A DNA stretch of 64,000 nt from Mangifera indica (GCF_011075055.1 NC_058144.1:15491807-15555806), one strand, 5' to 3'. Counted from the first letter of the stretch, positions 21,827-33,290 are shown. Notes: generated from the sequence alone by a model not told the origin. Program-made: numbers and translations.

Positions 21827-22716
21827 CAGAGCTGACAATTTTCAATATGATCCATTAACTCAATATGATACGATACGAAAAAATCATGTTGGGATTGAGT
21901 TTTTTGACACGAACCCGATATGACTTAAAATTAAATAAGATAATGTTAGAGTTTACATGAAAGTAACTCGACATGATATAAATTGACTTAAATATTTTGG
22001 AAAAATATTATTTTAATAGAATTTGGTAAGGACAAATTATTGAAATGTTGAAAAATAATATCAATAACAGTTAAAATTTTTATAGATTACATATAATTGT
22101 ATCTTTATACAATTATTGTTATTCATATTATTATTTATTTTTATTTAAATATTTTATTTTATTATTAAACAGTAAAAATTTAATTTGATTAGTCAGATTA
22201 TAGACGTATTTTAAATATTTTACTCATATTATAATTATATATTATACATTTATAGTAAGATTTTGAAATATTTACATATTGTATACAGTTATATCTTTAT
22301 ATAATTATAATTACTTATATTATTTTTACTTTTTAAATATTTCATTTTATTATTATGTTGTAAGAATTCGATTTGATAAATCAAATTATTAACGTGCTTT
22401 AAAAATCTTAGTATCTGAATTTTTAAACTATTTATCAATAAGATAAAACGTTATATTATGTGTGTTTATTAATAGTAGATTAAAGTAATTTGGTGAATAA
22501 ATTAATAAGATAAAAACACTTTTGTGAGTGAAAATAAGAGATAATTTCAAGTTAATTTGGGTCATATTGGGTCAATTTGAATATTAAAAGGTTAGATTAA
22601 AATTAAAATATTTTGCTACGATTTTAAATCGAATTGGGTTGAAGTTGAAGATTTTTTACACAAAATCTAAATTGATACAATACGAATATGATCCATAACA
22701 CGAATTATCAGCTCTA
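21827..22716. mobile_element. Non-autonomous hAT element (890 bp)
   Basis: The left end reads CAGAGCTGACAATT and the right end, reverse-complemented, reads TAGAGCTGATAATT: 12 of 14 positions match as terminal inverted repeats. Both sides carry the 8-bp duplication TAATTTTA, the length typical of hAT insertion. The subterminal regions share 'atatgatccat' in inverted orientation (21845-21855 and, as 'gaatatgatccat', 22684-22696). The interior is AT-rich and non-coding, so transposition would need a transposase from elsewhere. Confidence 0.85.
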
Positions 22717-22924
22717 TAATTTTATACTTCAACCAGCATATATTATAAACAACTTAGTTACATGGTGATTCATAAGATTTGACTATAAAATGTGTGGAAT
22801 TTAAGGGTTGAAATTCAAAGCAAAACTTACTCCAATGGAACAATCAATCACTAACATAAACATATATATATAATTGGCCCATGTGATTTAACAGCTAGCT
22901 GAACTACTAATACTCTTTTGTATG

Positions 22925-22976
22925 TATATTATATTATATTACATTATATTATATTATACTATACTATACTATTAAA
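22925..22976. repeat. Pentanucleotide microsatellite (TATAT/TATAC)
   Basis: A run of 'tatat' units changing to 'tatac' units, followed by a poly-A run to about 22987. Confidence 0.75.
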
Positions 22977-23002
22977 AAAAAAAAAAGAAATGAAGCATAT
23001 AA

Positions 23003-23709
23003 TAGGCCAAAAAGACTTCTTCTCACCCATGATATAGTGAAACCCTAACTTTATACCTATCCATTACTTAAAATTTGTTAAACTTTTCTGTTAAATAATT
23101 TTATTTCATTTCCCTTCCAAAATTTTAAAAACTAATAACTTCACCCATGTGTAAACATTTTGAGTTTTAAAAAATGATTATTTCTTCCGACTAGGTTTTT
23201 CTCTTCTCCCCTCTCCAATCACCACACCATCACCGACACTATCTTTTTCCCACCTTCACCTTCGAAATTGTTCAAAGAGTTATTGTTGGAGGTTGTCCAA
23301 TGAATAGACATCTTCTCTTCATTTGACAGAGAGATGCGTCTCTTCATCAATGCGGAGGGATAAGGACGATGGTCCCTCTTCATTAATGGAGAGACAGAAA
23401 CGAATCGTCTCCATCTCTTCTGAGACAAAGAGAAGCGTCTCTTCATTGTCTCTTCTCTTCATTTAACGAAGAGACACGTCTCTTTGTCGACAAAAGGGGA
23501 TGAGGACGATCATCCCTCTCCATAGATGGAGAGACAGAGACTCTTTCAAGACGAAGAGGCATGTCTCTTCATCGGACGACCTCCTATGATGGTCATCAAA
23601 ATGATTTCGACGGTGAGGGTGAGAAGAGGATGACACTGGTGACAATGTGGTGGCTAGAGAAGGGAGAAAAGAAAAACCTAACGGGAGGGGGGAATAGTCA
23701 TTTTTTGAA
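23003..23709. mobile_element. Foldback/MITE-like element, right terminus missing
   Basis: The left end 'ggccaaaaagacttcttctc' matches the left end of the adjacent element at 23710. From about 23165 to 23709 the DNA is an inverted repeat centred near 23437: for example 'gactaggtttttctcttctc' on the left pairs with the complement of 'ttttcttttctcccttctct'-type sequence on the right. The right-hand partner of the first 160 bp is absent, and the next copy begins there. Short open frames inside (23219-23446, 23463-23645, 23561-23800) follow from the inverted repeats. Confidence 0.65.
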
Positions 23710-24633
23710 GGCCAAAAGACTTATTCCCACCCAAGGTATAGTGAAATCTCAAACTCCCACCCTCCAACTTTCAAAAACCCAACAACTACCCATGAACTAA
23801 AATCCATTAAAATTTTTAGTTAGGATTAAAAATAAAATCATCATTTAACAATAATATTTAAAAAATAAAAAATTATTTTATTTTACCCCCTTGATTTGAA
23901 AAACTAACAATTTCCCCTAAAATTAAGTTTTGTAAAGTGACATTTTCCCCTCACTTAGGATTTCAAATTTTGCTGATAAATTTTCTATGAACAACGATTG
24001 ATCTCTCTCCCTCTCGGTGTTGTCTCTCCCTTCGGCACTTTTTCTTTGACCGAGGATGTCTAGATTAGATGAAATCCAGACGAAAAGTCAAAACTTTTTT
24101 GTTTAGATTTTCATTATCTAAATGACATCTACTTTGTCTAGATGATGATGATGGTCCAAACGAGAAGTCATACTCCTTCAAACGAGGATGCTTCTCATCT
24201 GGACCATCGTCATCATCCAGACGAAGCCAATTCTTTTGGATAATGAATGTCCAGACAAAGAGTTGAATTTCATTTGGATTCTATCAAATTCAGACATCGT
24301 CAGTTAGAGGAAAATAGTAGGAGAGAGAGAGACACTAGGAGGGAGAGAGATTGGTTGTCGTTTGTTAGTAAAATTTAAAACCCTATATAAGGGGAAAATG
24401 TTACTTTTCAAAAGTTAATTTAGAAAAAAAATTGTTAATTTTTCAAATCAAGAGGGTAAAATGATATAAAATTTTATTTTTTAAATATTATTATTAAATA
24501 ATAATTTTACTCTTAACCGTAACTGAGAATTTTAATAGATTTTAACTTATAGATGAGCGTTTGGGTTTTTGAAAATTGAAGTATAGAAGTTTAGGATTTT
24601 ACTATACTTTAGATGGGAATACGTCTTTTGGGC
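23710..24633. mobile_element. Full-length foldback element (about 924 bp hairpin)
   Basis: The left end GGCCAAAAGAC is mirrored by GTCTTTTGGGC at 24623-24633. The arms stay complementary through long blocks ('attcccacccaaggtatagt' against 'actatactttagatgggaat', 'tcaaaaacccaa' against 'ttgggtttttga') right to the centre near 24172, where 'tggtccaaacgagaag' faces 'cttctcatctggacca'. The whole element could fold into one long hairpin. It has no coding capacity. No clear target duplication was found. Confidence 0.75.
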
Positions 24634-24639
24634 GGTATA

Positions 24640-25203
24640 ATATTTACAAGTCCAAGTGTTTAGAGATAAAATCTTTAATTATGATGTATGTATACACTGC
24701 AACCTCACATTATCCATTTTAAAATTGTACAGAGATTTCAAAGCTGTCTATGATTCTAATTTCTATAATAAATTAAATAGGATTTTGTATAATTACTGTA
24801 CGTATACGTAACATACATATCGCAAATGTTGAACTCTTGAATCTAACAAAATCTCGAAAGAAAGAGCAAGCTTAAAAAAATGTTGAACATTATGGTTTAA
24901 TTTTGACAAAGAGAAGGAAAGAAACAAATGCATTCGCAGGAAGTATGAAATATATATTGCCTTAAAAAACAAATGATCGCCGGCGAGACATAATTTGGTA
25001 CCAAACAGTCAACACAGACTGAACTTTCCCCAAGGTAAAACTAAAAGAGAGAGAAAATATATATATATATATATAGAGTTAGGCATCTCGATTATCCATA
25101 TGATCCACATGCTTTTAAATATTCACAAGACTACATCGACAACGTCAATTCCATCTTTATTATTATCATTTCTCCACTCTTCATTGCCTTCGTCAACACT
25201 TCA
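24640..25203 (+). promoter_or_regulatory. Upstream region of the PLA1 gene
   Basis: About 570 bp between the foldback element and the start codon. A TA run at about 25058-25075 lies some 130-145 bp before the ATG and could act as TATA region; GAGAGA precedes it at 25048. No further motif is claimed. Confidence 0.35.
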
Positions 25204-27172
25204 ATGGCGGCCTTTTCTCCCTCCAACAATATTCTTCTTCAACACCACATTACCCGCTCGGAAAAGTACTTTCTTCCTCCACTTTCATTTCAAAATTTTC
25301 ACGCTGGTCACTCCAATTCCATAAACCTTGCAAAAAACTCACCTTTCGTGTCTCGAGTCATGTACGAGAGTAACGACTCTTTGATCGCCGCCATCACCCA
25401 ACTGGGAAAGAGAAGACAAACCAAAGACGAACTAATAGATGAAGATAACTCTCCAAACAACAATAAAGATAGAACACTAGCTCAAGTATGGCGAGAAATC
25501 CACGGTCAAGATGACTGGGTGGGCATGCTCGACCCCATGGATGCCCTTCTAAGATCCGAACTCATCCGGTATGGCGAGATGGCGCAAGCTTGCTACGACG
25601 CTTTCGACTTCGACCCTTTTTCCAAGTATTGTGGAAGCTGTAGATTCATGCATCGTAATTTCTTCACCTCTCTGGGTATGGAACATCACGGATACGATGT
25701 GTTTCGTTATCTCTACGCGACCTCAAACATTAACCTCCCCAATTTCTTCAAGAAATCTCGCTGGCCCAAAGTCTGGAGCAAGAACGCCAACTGGATCGGA
25801 TACGTCGGTGTTTCCAACGACGAAACCACCAAGCGTCTAGGCCGCCGTGACATTTGCATTGCGTGGAGAGGGACGGTGACTCGCCTCGAGTGGATTGCCG
25901 ATTTAATGGACTTCCTGAAGCCCATTTCCAACAACAAAATGCCCTGTCCTGATCATACCGTGAAAGTCGAATCCGGGTTCTTAGACCTCTACACCGATAA
26001 AGATGTCAACTGCCGGTTCTGCAAATTCTCCGCCCGGGAACAAATTCTAACCGCAGTTAAGAAATTATTAGAAATGTACTCCCACGAAGAAATTAGTATT
26101 ACCATCACAGGACACAGTCTTGGGAGCGCTTTGGCGATATTGAGCGCGTATGATATAGCTGAGACTGGTTTGAATGTGATGGAAGACAGCCGGGCGGTGC
26201 CGGTTTCAGTGTTTTCGTTTTCGGGGCCGCGGGTGGGAAATGTGAGGTTCAAGGAGAGGATGGAGACGCTAGGTGTGAGGGTGTTAAGAGTGGTGAATGT
26301 GAATGATATTGTGCCGAAATCTCCGGGGTTTTTCTTGAATGAAAACGCATGGCCGTTGTTGATGAAGATGGCTGAGGGTTGGCCGTGGAGTTATTCACAT
26401 GCGGGAGTTGAGTTGGCGTTGGATCATAAGAACTCTCCGTTCTTGAAACAGACTAATGATCCCGTTTGTGCTCATGATTTGGAGGCTCTTTTGCATTTGC
26501 TTGACGGGTCAGTATATATTCACTTTTCCATGGTTGAGTTCGTTCATTTGTTGTACTGATTTTCGTTGAAAGGCACCTTACATTTACACTTGGATTGATC
26601 AGCATGTGGGATGCATAAGGAATTATATTATAATTAAAAAATAATAATAATAAAAACTAATTACTAGTACCTTTATCCATCTAATCTAAGTTGATGATGT
26701 TGGGATGGTTAGCTGGAGAGTGATTTAACAGTATGAAACTATGTCCAGTTGTTGCTCCTAATAATACTAAATAATTGCACCAGTTTTGCTTACAGCTTAT
26801 GTCTTTAGCGATTACCGACTCTTTGATATATATTCAGATCAGTTTGAAAGGAAAGCTACTAGGATCGATGGTGCGTATAATTCTTTGTTAATGTTATGGG
26901 CATGCAGATACCAGGGAAAAGGGCATAGATTTGTGCTGGCAAGTGGGCGAGATCCGGCGTTGGTGAACAAGGCGAGTGATTTTTTGAAAGATCATTACTT
27001 GGTTCCGCCGTTTTGGAGGCAAGATGAGAACAAAGGAATGGTGAGGAACGAGGATGGGCGTTGGGTGCAGCCAGAAAGGCCAAAGATATTTGACGATCAC
27101 CCTCCTGATATGCACCACCACCTTACCAAATTAGGCCTCACTGCTTCTGTTGACAGTAATCCACATATTTAA
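25204..27172 (+). CDS. PLA1-Igamma-like: Phospholipase A1-I-type (DAD1-like) lipase, probably plastidial, 522 aa
   Basis: Two exons, 25204-26507 and 26908-27172, joined by a 400-bp GT-AG intron; the split codon rebuilds the conserved LLDGYQGKGHRFVL block. Residues 1 to about 50 are Ser/Asn-rich with few acidic residues, as in a plastid transit peptide. LAQVWREIHGQDDWVGMLDP (92-111) is the family's N-terminal hallmark. The class-3 lipase core carries the nucleophile elbow ITGHSLG with Ser305; Asp368 in VNVNDIVPKSPG is the likely acid. His399 (YSHAGVEL) or His424 (CAHDLEALLH) is the candidate base. Family members release sn-1 acyl chains from galactolipids or phosphatidylcholine, in some cases feeding jasmonate synthesis. 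The start is the first ATG in frame, in good context (tcaATGGCG). Exons are visibly richer in G+C than the flanks. Length and motifs look complete, so probably functional. Confidence 0.95.
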
Positions 27173-27445
27173 TTCGGTATCATTGTAAAATTTGGGTTCT
27201 CACTCAGATTGAATATTACCAAGCCACCAGTGCAAAAAAACATTGTATATGTAAATCAATTGCAGTGTTAGCTTACGAATCTCTACAACTTGTTCCTGAA
27301 GACTTGAACAATCATTTATGAAATTATAATTCAATGATAAAGAATAATTATATGACGTATGAAATTATTATTTATAATTTAAAAAATATATATATTTTTA
27401 TGTATTCATTTATCTTATAAATAAGATACACAAATGAGGGGTTTT
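27173..27445 (+). other. 3' flank of the PLA1 gene
   Basis: Probable 3' UTR followed by AT-rich DNA and a poly-T run (27441-27456) at the edge of the next element. Confidence 0.4.
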
Positions 27446-27847
27446 TTTTTTTTTTTTAAAGAGGCCAAAGGACTATTCTAACTTAGGTTTTAGCTTAATC
27501 TCAAAAATATATTTACAGTAGATAAAAACCCTAAATACTTACCCATCTCTAAACTTTTGTTAAAATTATCATTAAATATAAGGGCAAAACCATCATTTAA
27601 CAATACTATTAAAAACAATATAATTTTATCTCGTTTTCTCTTCAAATTTTAAAAATTAACATTTCACCCCCAAGATCTCAACTTTGGAAAATGACTTCTA
27701 CCCCCCATCCCCAAATCCCTCAATTTTTTCGCTGATGGCTAGAGGCCCCGAACTTTGTTGGACGACGCTCATCACCCTTCATTGAAGGAGGAAGTGTCGT
27801 CTAGATTAGGTGACGAAGTCTCATCTTGGTTGGACATCTAAGCATTT
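27446..27847. mobile_element. Left arm of a third foldback element, cut by a copia insertion
   Basis: 'aggccaaaggactattctaa' and the following phrases ('aaaaccatcatttaacaata', 'aaaattaacatttcaccccc') match the left arms at 23003 and 23710 in order. The arm reaches the 'gtctagattaggtgacgaag' part of the central region and stops where the copia LTR begins (about 27848). The right arm is not seen downstream. Confidence 0.6.
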
Positions 27848-28998
27848 TGATTATGCCAAAACTAAGTTTAATGTTGACAATTAATAATTATTGAGCTAAT
27901 AAAGTCCATGGCATAAAATTCCAGTGATCGAAAGATGGGCAAGATGCACATGTTTTATGTTTCAAGTCAAGGACGCTCATCCTCATATATGGATGCCTAT
28001 CCTAAATAGGACATCAGTCCATTCTTATACCTGTCCTTAAAAATCTAGAACTCTCAGGAATTTTTGTTAAAGGAATGGGGATGCTCATCCCTACTAAAAG
28101 ATGATCATGAAATCTTATCTCTTCTTTAATGCATTCACAAGCATAATTAGGAAAATCAATGAAGTTAACACATTGGGACGCCCATCCCTTTACCTGTCTC
28201 TTGCCTATGCTCTCATGATCGATGCTCTTTGGAATTTTAAAGAGTAAGGCAGAACACTTATCCTAAAAAAAGGGACGCTCATCCTTCCAATAGTGTGTTT
28301 CAAGAATTTGACCATTAGACGACTATTTTGAAGCCATCAAAGTAGGGATGTGTAAGAGGAAGCCTGTCTCTCATAAATGGACAATTGTCCTCGCATGTTT
28401 TCAAGGTTGAAACATCTTTTTCACAAGTCAACGACTAGTAAAATCATTCCAACAGATCTTTCAGGTCTCAAGGCTATATAAACAAGTTGGATTGAAGTCA
28501 ATAGTGTTAAAAAAACATATCCAAAAGCATTCAAGAACTCTTATCTCAATCTTAAGCTCTTAATCTCTCTTTAGAAATCAAAAACTCATATCTTTAAAAG
28601 AAACATTTGTACACATTAGTAAAATCAGCTTATTAAAGTCACATTTTACGTGTAAATCTTCCTTTTAATTACACTTGGGTGAAATCCCATATCATTACTG
28701 TAAAAGGGTGCAATCCCTGTCAACTAGTGTAATCCAGAAGTGATTCAAATAGGAACTTCAAATTGGTTGCTTAAAGAAGTGGATGTAGGAGGCTTAGGAC
28801 AAAAAACTCTGAACCACTCTAAATTCTTATGCATTCCCTAAATTTTTCTCCTTTACTTTATGTTTTGATTATTCATTTGATTTTTATTTATGACATCTTG
28901 AGTAAAAAATTCAATTTGATAAATTTGGTATTTAATTTTTTTTATAATCCTATGCAAACCCCTTCTCTAGGATTAATTTGCCATTAGAGGGTTTTTCA
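27848..28998 (+). mobile_element. 5' LTR of a SIRE-like copia element
   Basis: The end is fixed by 'tttttca' followed by the primer-binding site at 29001. The start TGATTATGCCAAAA at 27848 is inferred from the break in the foldback arm. The LTR contains several 'gggacgctcatcc'/'gggatgctcatcc' repeats. No 3' LTR copy is present. Confidence 0.6.
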
Positions 28999-29000
28999 AT

Positions 29001-29012
29001 TGGTATTAGAGC
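29001..29012 (+). other. Primer-binding site of the SIRE-like element
   Basis: TGGTATTAGAGC, one change from the common TGGTATCAGAGC complementary to initiator Met tRNA. Confidence 0.75.
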
Positions 29013-29109
29013 TTGGACTGTAGGTTTATAAATTTTAACAAATTTTAGAGTCTAAGATTATTTGATAACTAGCACTTCTACACTAGTTTTTAATAAAAGA
29101 CAATGCACT

Positions 29110-30650
29110 ACTAGACCACCTTTGTTTTATGTAGTAAACTACACCCAATGGAAGATTAGAATGAGATTACACATTAGATCAATAGATTAAATGTTATGAA
29201 AAATTATTGAGCATGGTGATTTTATACCTAGAAATCCCTTAACAAATGAGTTTGAAGATGAAATGGAATTTAATGATAAAGATGAGAAAATGTTGAGTTT
29301 GAATGCTAAAGCCATAAATATATTATTTTATGCATTAGACTTAACTGAATTTAATAGAATTTTTGCTTGTGAAACAATGAAATAAGTGTGGACCATCCTC
29401 CAAACAACACATGAAGGCATAAGGTAAGTTAAAAAGTAAAAAATTGAGCTTCTCTTCTGTGAGTATAAGATGTTTCAAGTGAAGACAGGGGAAAGCATAA
29501 CATAAATCTATAAAAGATTTTTGAACTTGGTAAATGACTTAAAGGGCCTTGGAAAGAGATTTGAAACTGTAGAGTTAGTAAAAAATGTGTTAAGCTCATT
29601 ATTGGAGGAGTGCGTTACCTCACTAAGATGCAAATAAATGAGCAAATAGGAAGTCACTTGACCTATGAAATGAAAAGAAAACCAAGAGAAGAGGAAGTTA
29701 AACCAAAAAGAGACATTACCTTAAAAGCAATTAAGAAAAATGAGCAAGATGAAGAACCTTCAATAGATGAGTAGGATGTAAGCCTTCTAGTTCAAAAATT
29801 TAGCAATTTTCTCTCCAAGTCCAAAAAAAAAAAAAAAAAGGAAAAAGCTTCAATTGATCAAATGGAAAAAAGATAAAGGAGAAGGAGATAATATGCTATA
29901 AATGCAACAAATCGAGACACGTTAAACAAAAATAACCTTTCCTCAAGAAGAAAAGAAAAGAGAAAAAAGAGAAGAAATTTAAAAGAAAAGTACTTGCTGC
30001 CACTTGAAGTGAAAGTGATGAGCCAAGTGATAAAAGTGAGCAAGAGGAAGAAAAGGTTAACATTTGCTTTATGGCTAAAAGCAACTCGGAGGAAGAGGTA
30101 GATGATTCTAACTCTTATTCATTTGAAGAATTACATGATGCATTTGAATTAATACTAGTGAAATATAAATGCATTAGTTCAAGAAATAAATCTTTAAAGA
30201 AAAAGCTTGCATGCATAAAAGATTAGTTAGAAAGTAGCAAAAATGAACATGATAAAGTTAAAAAGAACTAGAACTAGCTTTGAATGAAAAAGAATCCTTG
30301 ATTAAAGCATTGGATAACATGAAAAATAAAAACATTGAATTAAAGAAAAAACTTGATAGTTCAAATGAAATATTGGATAAATTTAAAGTTGGCATAAAAA
30401 GATTAGATGAAATGTTGGCATCACAAAGGTTTGGGTTATAATAGGGCTAACCCCTTTATTGAAAATCATAGGCCATTAAAGAAACCTCATGTATTGCACA
30501 TGAAATGCAAGTTTTGTGCTTTTGTTGGTCACACCATTAGGGGATGTTCAATTAGGAATGACAAACCTTTCAAAATGAAGAAGGTTTGGGTTCCTAAAGG
30601 TACTCTCAAGGCTAACTCAATTGGACCCAAAACCATTTGGCTATAAAAGA
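29110..30650 (+). pseudogene. Copia gag (SIRE-like), broken
   Basis: A decayed gag frame opens with a 'YTQWKIRMRLHI' segment and later has VWTILQTTHEG, the usual W..L...heG of copia gag. A zinc-knuckle relic CYKCNKSRHVKQK (29898-29936) keeps two Cys and the His, but a stop replaces the last part. It is followed by a Lys-rich run and an acidic Ser-rich region. A coiled-coil-like stretch of repeated Lys/Leu lies around 30180-30400, and a second CKFCAFVGHTIRGC knuckle at about 30508-30549. At least eight in-frame stops are visible. In a live element gag forms the virus-like particle. Confidence 0.72.
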
Positions 30651-30659
30651 AAGCTTAAA

Positions 30660-31110
30660 TTTTGTTTTTGTGTAGGTGTGCCTTGAAGCCAAAAGCAAAA
30701 AATCAAGCAAATGGTACTTGGTTAGTGGATGTTCAAGGCATATAACCAAAAACAAAAGCCTCTTCACCTCTTTAAAAGCTAAAGACAGTGGAAATGCTAA
30801 TTTCAGTGACAACTCCAAAGGAAAGATAATTGGTATCAAAATCATAGGTAACTCTTTTCTCTCAATTAATAATGTTTTGCTTGTTAATGGTCTTAAACAT
30901 AATTTACTTAGAATAACTCAATTATGTGACAATGATTTCAAAGTTTGTTTTTATACCTTGTGTTATGAAATTGTTGACACTTACACTAATGTCATTACAT
31001 TCATAGGTCATAGGCATTCAAATGTATACACTATAGATTTGCATAACATTTCATCTAAATATTTATGCCTCATGTCAACTAAGGAAGAAGACATATGGTT
31101 ATAGCACAAA
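30660..31110 (+). pseudogene. Copia protease and GAG-pre-integrase region (SIRE-like)
   Basis: Frame 30676-31104 reads WYLVSGCSRHITKNKSLF. In active copia proteases the equivalent is W.lDSGcsrHmT, so the catalytic Asp is Val here. NVLLVNGLKHNLLRITQLCD follows the usual 'vllVdgLkhNLlSisQLcD'. The first half of the GAG-pre-integrase zinc region follows at the frame end (KEEDIWL, then a stop, then HKRLGHTSIDV). Confidence 0.75.
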
Positions 31111-32025
31111 AGGTTAGGACATACAAGCATTGATGTGATAGAAATTTTTTAAAAAACATTTGGTCAAAGATTTACCACAATTAGTTTTCAAAAAGGAATT
31201 TAGTCAATGGTTAGGACATTTGTGACGTATATGCATTAGCAAAGCAAACAAGAACTTTTTTGAAAAGCAAAAGTTGTATTTCAACTTCTAGGCCTTTACA
31301 ACTATTACATATGGACTTGTGTGGACCATCTAGAACTGCAAGTCTAGGTAGAAAATGTTATTATATTATAACCATTGATACTTTTCAAGATTTACATGGG
31401 TTTTACTTTTGCACACAAAAATGACACTTTCAAAACATTTGCTTTATTCATTAAGAAATTGCAAAACCAAGTAGGTGTATGCAATTACTTGCATTAGAAG
31501 TAATCATGGAAAAGAATTTTAAAATTCAAATTTTGAAGCATATTGTGATGAGCATGACATTGAGTATAACTTTTCAGCATCTAGGACTCCATAACAAAAT
31601 AGAGTTGTTGAGAGGAGAAGTATAACATTGGTAGAAATGGCTAGGACTATGTTATGTGAGCATGATTTTCCAAAATCTTTTTAGGGTAAAGCCATCAGTA
31701 TCACATGTTACAACATAAATAGGGCCATGATTAGATTAATCTTTAAGAAAACTCTATATGAGTTATTCAAAGGGAAGAAACCTAATATTGCATATTTCCA
31801 TCATTTTGATTATAAGAACTTTGTGTTAAACAATAGAAAGGATAACCTAGGAAAATTCAATGCCAAATCAAATAAATCTTCTTCCAAATGTGCTAATAGG
31901 AATAATGAAGATGAGGCGGTGAAGCTCATAGAAGGTTTGCAAATCAAAGACGCTCCTAAGCCTAAGGAAAAGGAAAACCAACTTGAGGCTATGTCACATG
32001 AAGACAATCTCATGCAATCTTGAGA
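31111..32025 (+). pseudogene. Copia integrase (SIRE-like), broken
   Basis: LLHMDLCGPSRTASLGRKCY contains the first catalytic Asp (as in copia 'hiDlcGP'). Around 31580-31620 the 'aPrTPQQNGVvERkNRtL' block survives only as scattered residues across frameshifts. Frame 31727-32023 gives TLYELFKGKKPNIAYFHHF, the standard integrase tail 'tPYElwkgkkPni.yfh.FG'. It then runs into a Lys/Glu-rich linker. Several stops and frame changes. Confidence 0.7.
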
Positions 32026-32239
32026 AGTTCAAAAGGAATATGCTTTTCCAAGGGTGAATGATGAAGTCAAGGAAGGAAAAATCATTGAAGACCAATCCCA
32101 AGGTGTAAAGACAAAGGCTTTTCTACAAAACGCATGAGAATTTATGGCATTCTTGTTACAAATGGAGCCAAAAAGAGTAAATAAGGCATTATAAGATGTA
32201 AGTTGGGTATTAGCCATGCAAGAGGAGATGAATCAATTT

Positions 32240-32697
32240 GAGAAGAACTGAGTATAGGAATTGGTTCCAAGGCCAATGGATCATCCTACCATCGACAAAA
32301 AATGGGTATACCGAAACAAGGTGGATAAGTCCAAAGTTATTATTTAAAACTAGTCACCTAAGGATACTTTTAAGAGGAAGGTATCAATTTTGATGAAATC
32401 TATGCACCCATGGCTAGATTAGAAGTAATTAAGATGTTACTTGCATATGCATATTATTTTGATTTCAAACCTTTTCAAATGAATGTTAAAAGTCTATTCT
32501 CAGATGGATTTATTCAAGAGGAAGTTTATGTTGAACTACCTTTTGGTTTTGAAAATCATGAATTTCTAAATCACGTCTTTAAACTAAGAAAAGCTTTATA
32601 TGGCCTAAAACACGCTCTTAGAGCTTGGTATGAAAGATTAAGTCTTTTTTTAATTAAAAATGATTTTTCAAAAGGAAATACGGATACCGCCTTATTG
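32240..32697 (+). pseudogene. Copia reverse transcriptase N-terminal part (SIRE-like)
   Basis: Frame 32410-32757 contains ARLEVIKMLLAYA, FQMNVKSLFSDGFIQEEVYV, PFGFE and ALYGLKHALRAWYERL. The catalytic 'MDVKSAFLNG' Asp is Asn. The frame then jumps at about 32697 from TDTAL straight into SVCTCAHFQANPK, which in intact elements lies several hundred bases later. The YVDD catalytic loop is therefore deleted. Confidence 0.78.
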
Positions 32698-33290
32698 AGT
32701 GTATGCACGTGTGCACATTTTCAAGCGAATCCTAAGGTATCATATCTAAATGTGTGAAATGAATCTTAAGATTACTTAAACCCCAAATATTAGTTTATGG
32801 CACCTTAAGGGATCCTTATTTGAATTATAAGCATTTTTTGATGTAGATTTTGAAGGATGTTAAATAGATAGGAAAAACACCAGTGGTACTTGTCAATTTT
32901 TAAAAAATATGCTTGTCATATGGTTTTCAAAGAAACAAATTTTGATGGCAACATCTACTATAGAAGCTGAATATGTTTTTGCAGCTAGTTGTTGTGCACA
33001 ACTTTTATAGGTGAGACAATAACTTTTAGATTTTGATTTCAAAATGAAACACATCCTTATATTTTGTGATAATACAAATGTTCTTCAACTTTCCAAAAAT
33101 CATATCTTGTACTTTAGAACAAAGCTTATAAGCATTAGATTTCATTTCTTGTGTGATCATGTTAGCAAGGATGATATTTGAATTGAATTGATTGATATTA
33201 ACCATCAACTTGCTGATATTTTAACTAAGCCTTTTGATAAGGAAAGATTTTGTTATATTCGAAGAAAGCTTGGCATGATCGATTCAATTC
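32698..33290 (+). pseudogene. Copia RNase H domain (SIRE-like), broken
   Basis: Starts with the post-deletion SVCTCAHFQANPK block, continues through frameshifts to a 'STIEAEY.FAASCCAQLL' stretch near 32950-33010 (as in 'STaEAEYiaa..ccaQ.lW'). It ends near 33240 with HQLADILTKPFDKERF, the usual copia RNase H tail. Stops interrupt all frames. Confidence 0.72.

Noticed and set aside
23219..23800. Three small Arg/Ser-rich frames
   Set aside because: They fall within the inverted-repeat arms of foldback elements and mirror one another.
24995..25324. 109-codon frame overlapping the PLA1 start
   Set aside because: A different frame from the PLA1 coding sequence, with no conserved motifs.
25713..26252. 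Antisense frames across PLA1 exon 1
   Set aside because: Shadows of the sense exon; no independent support.
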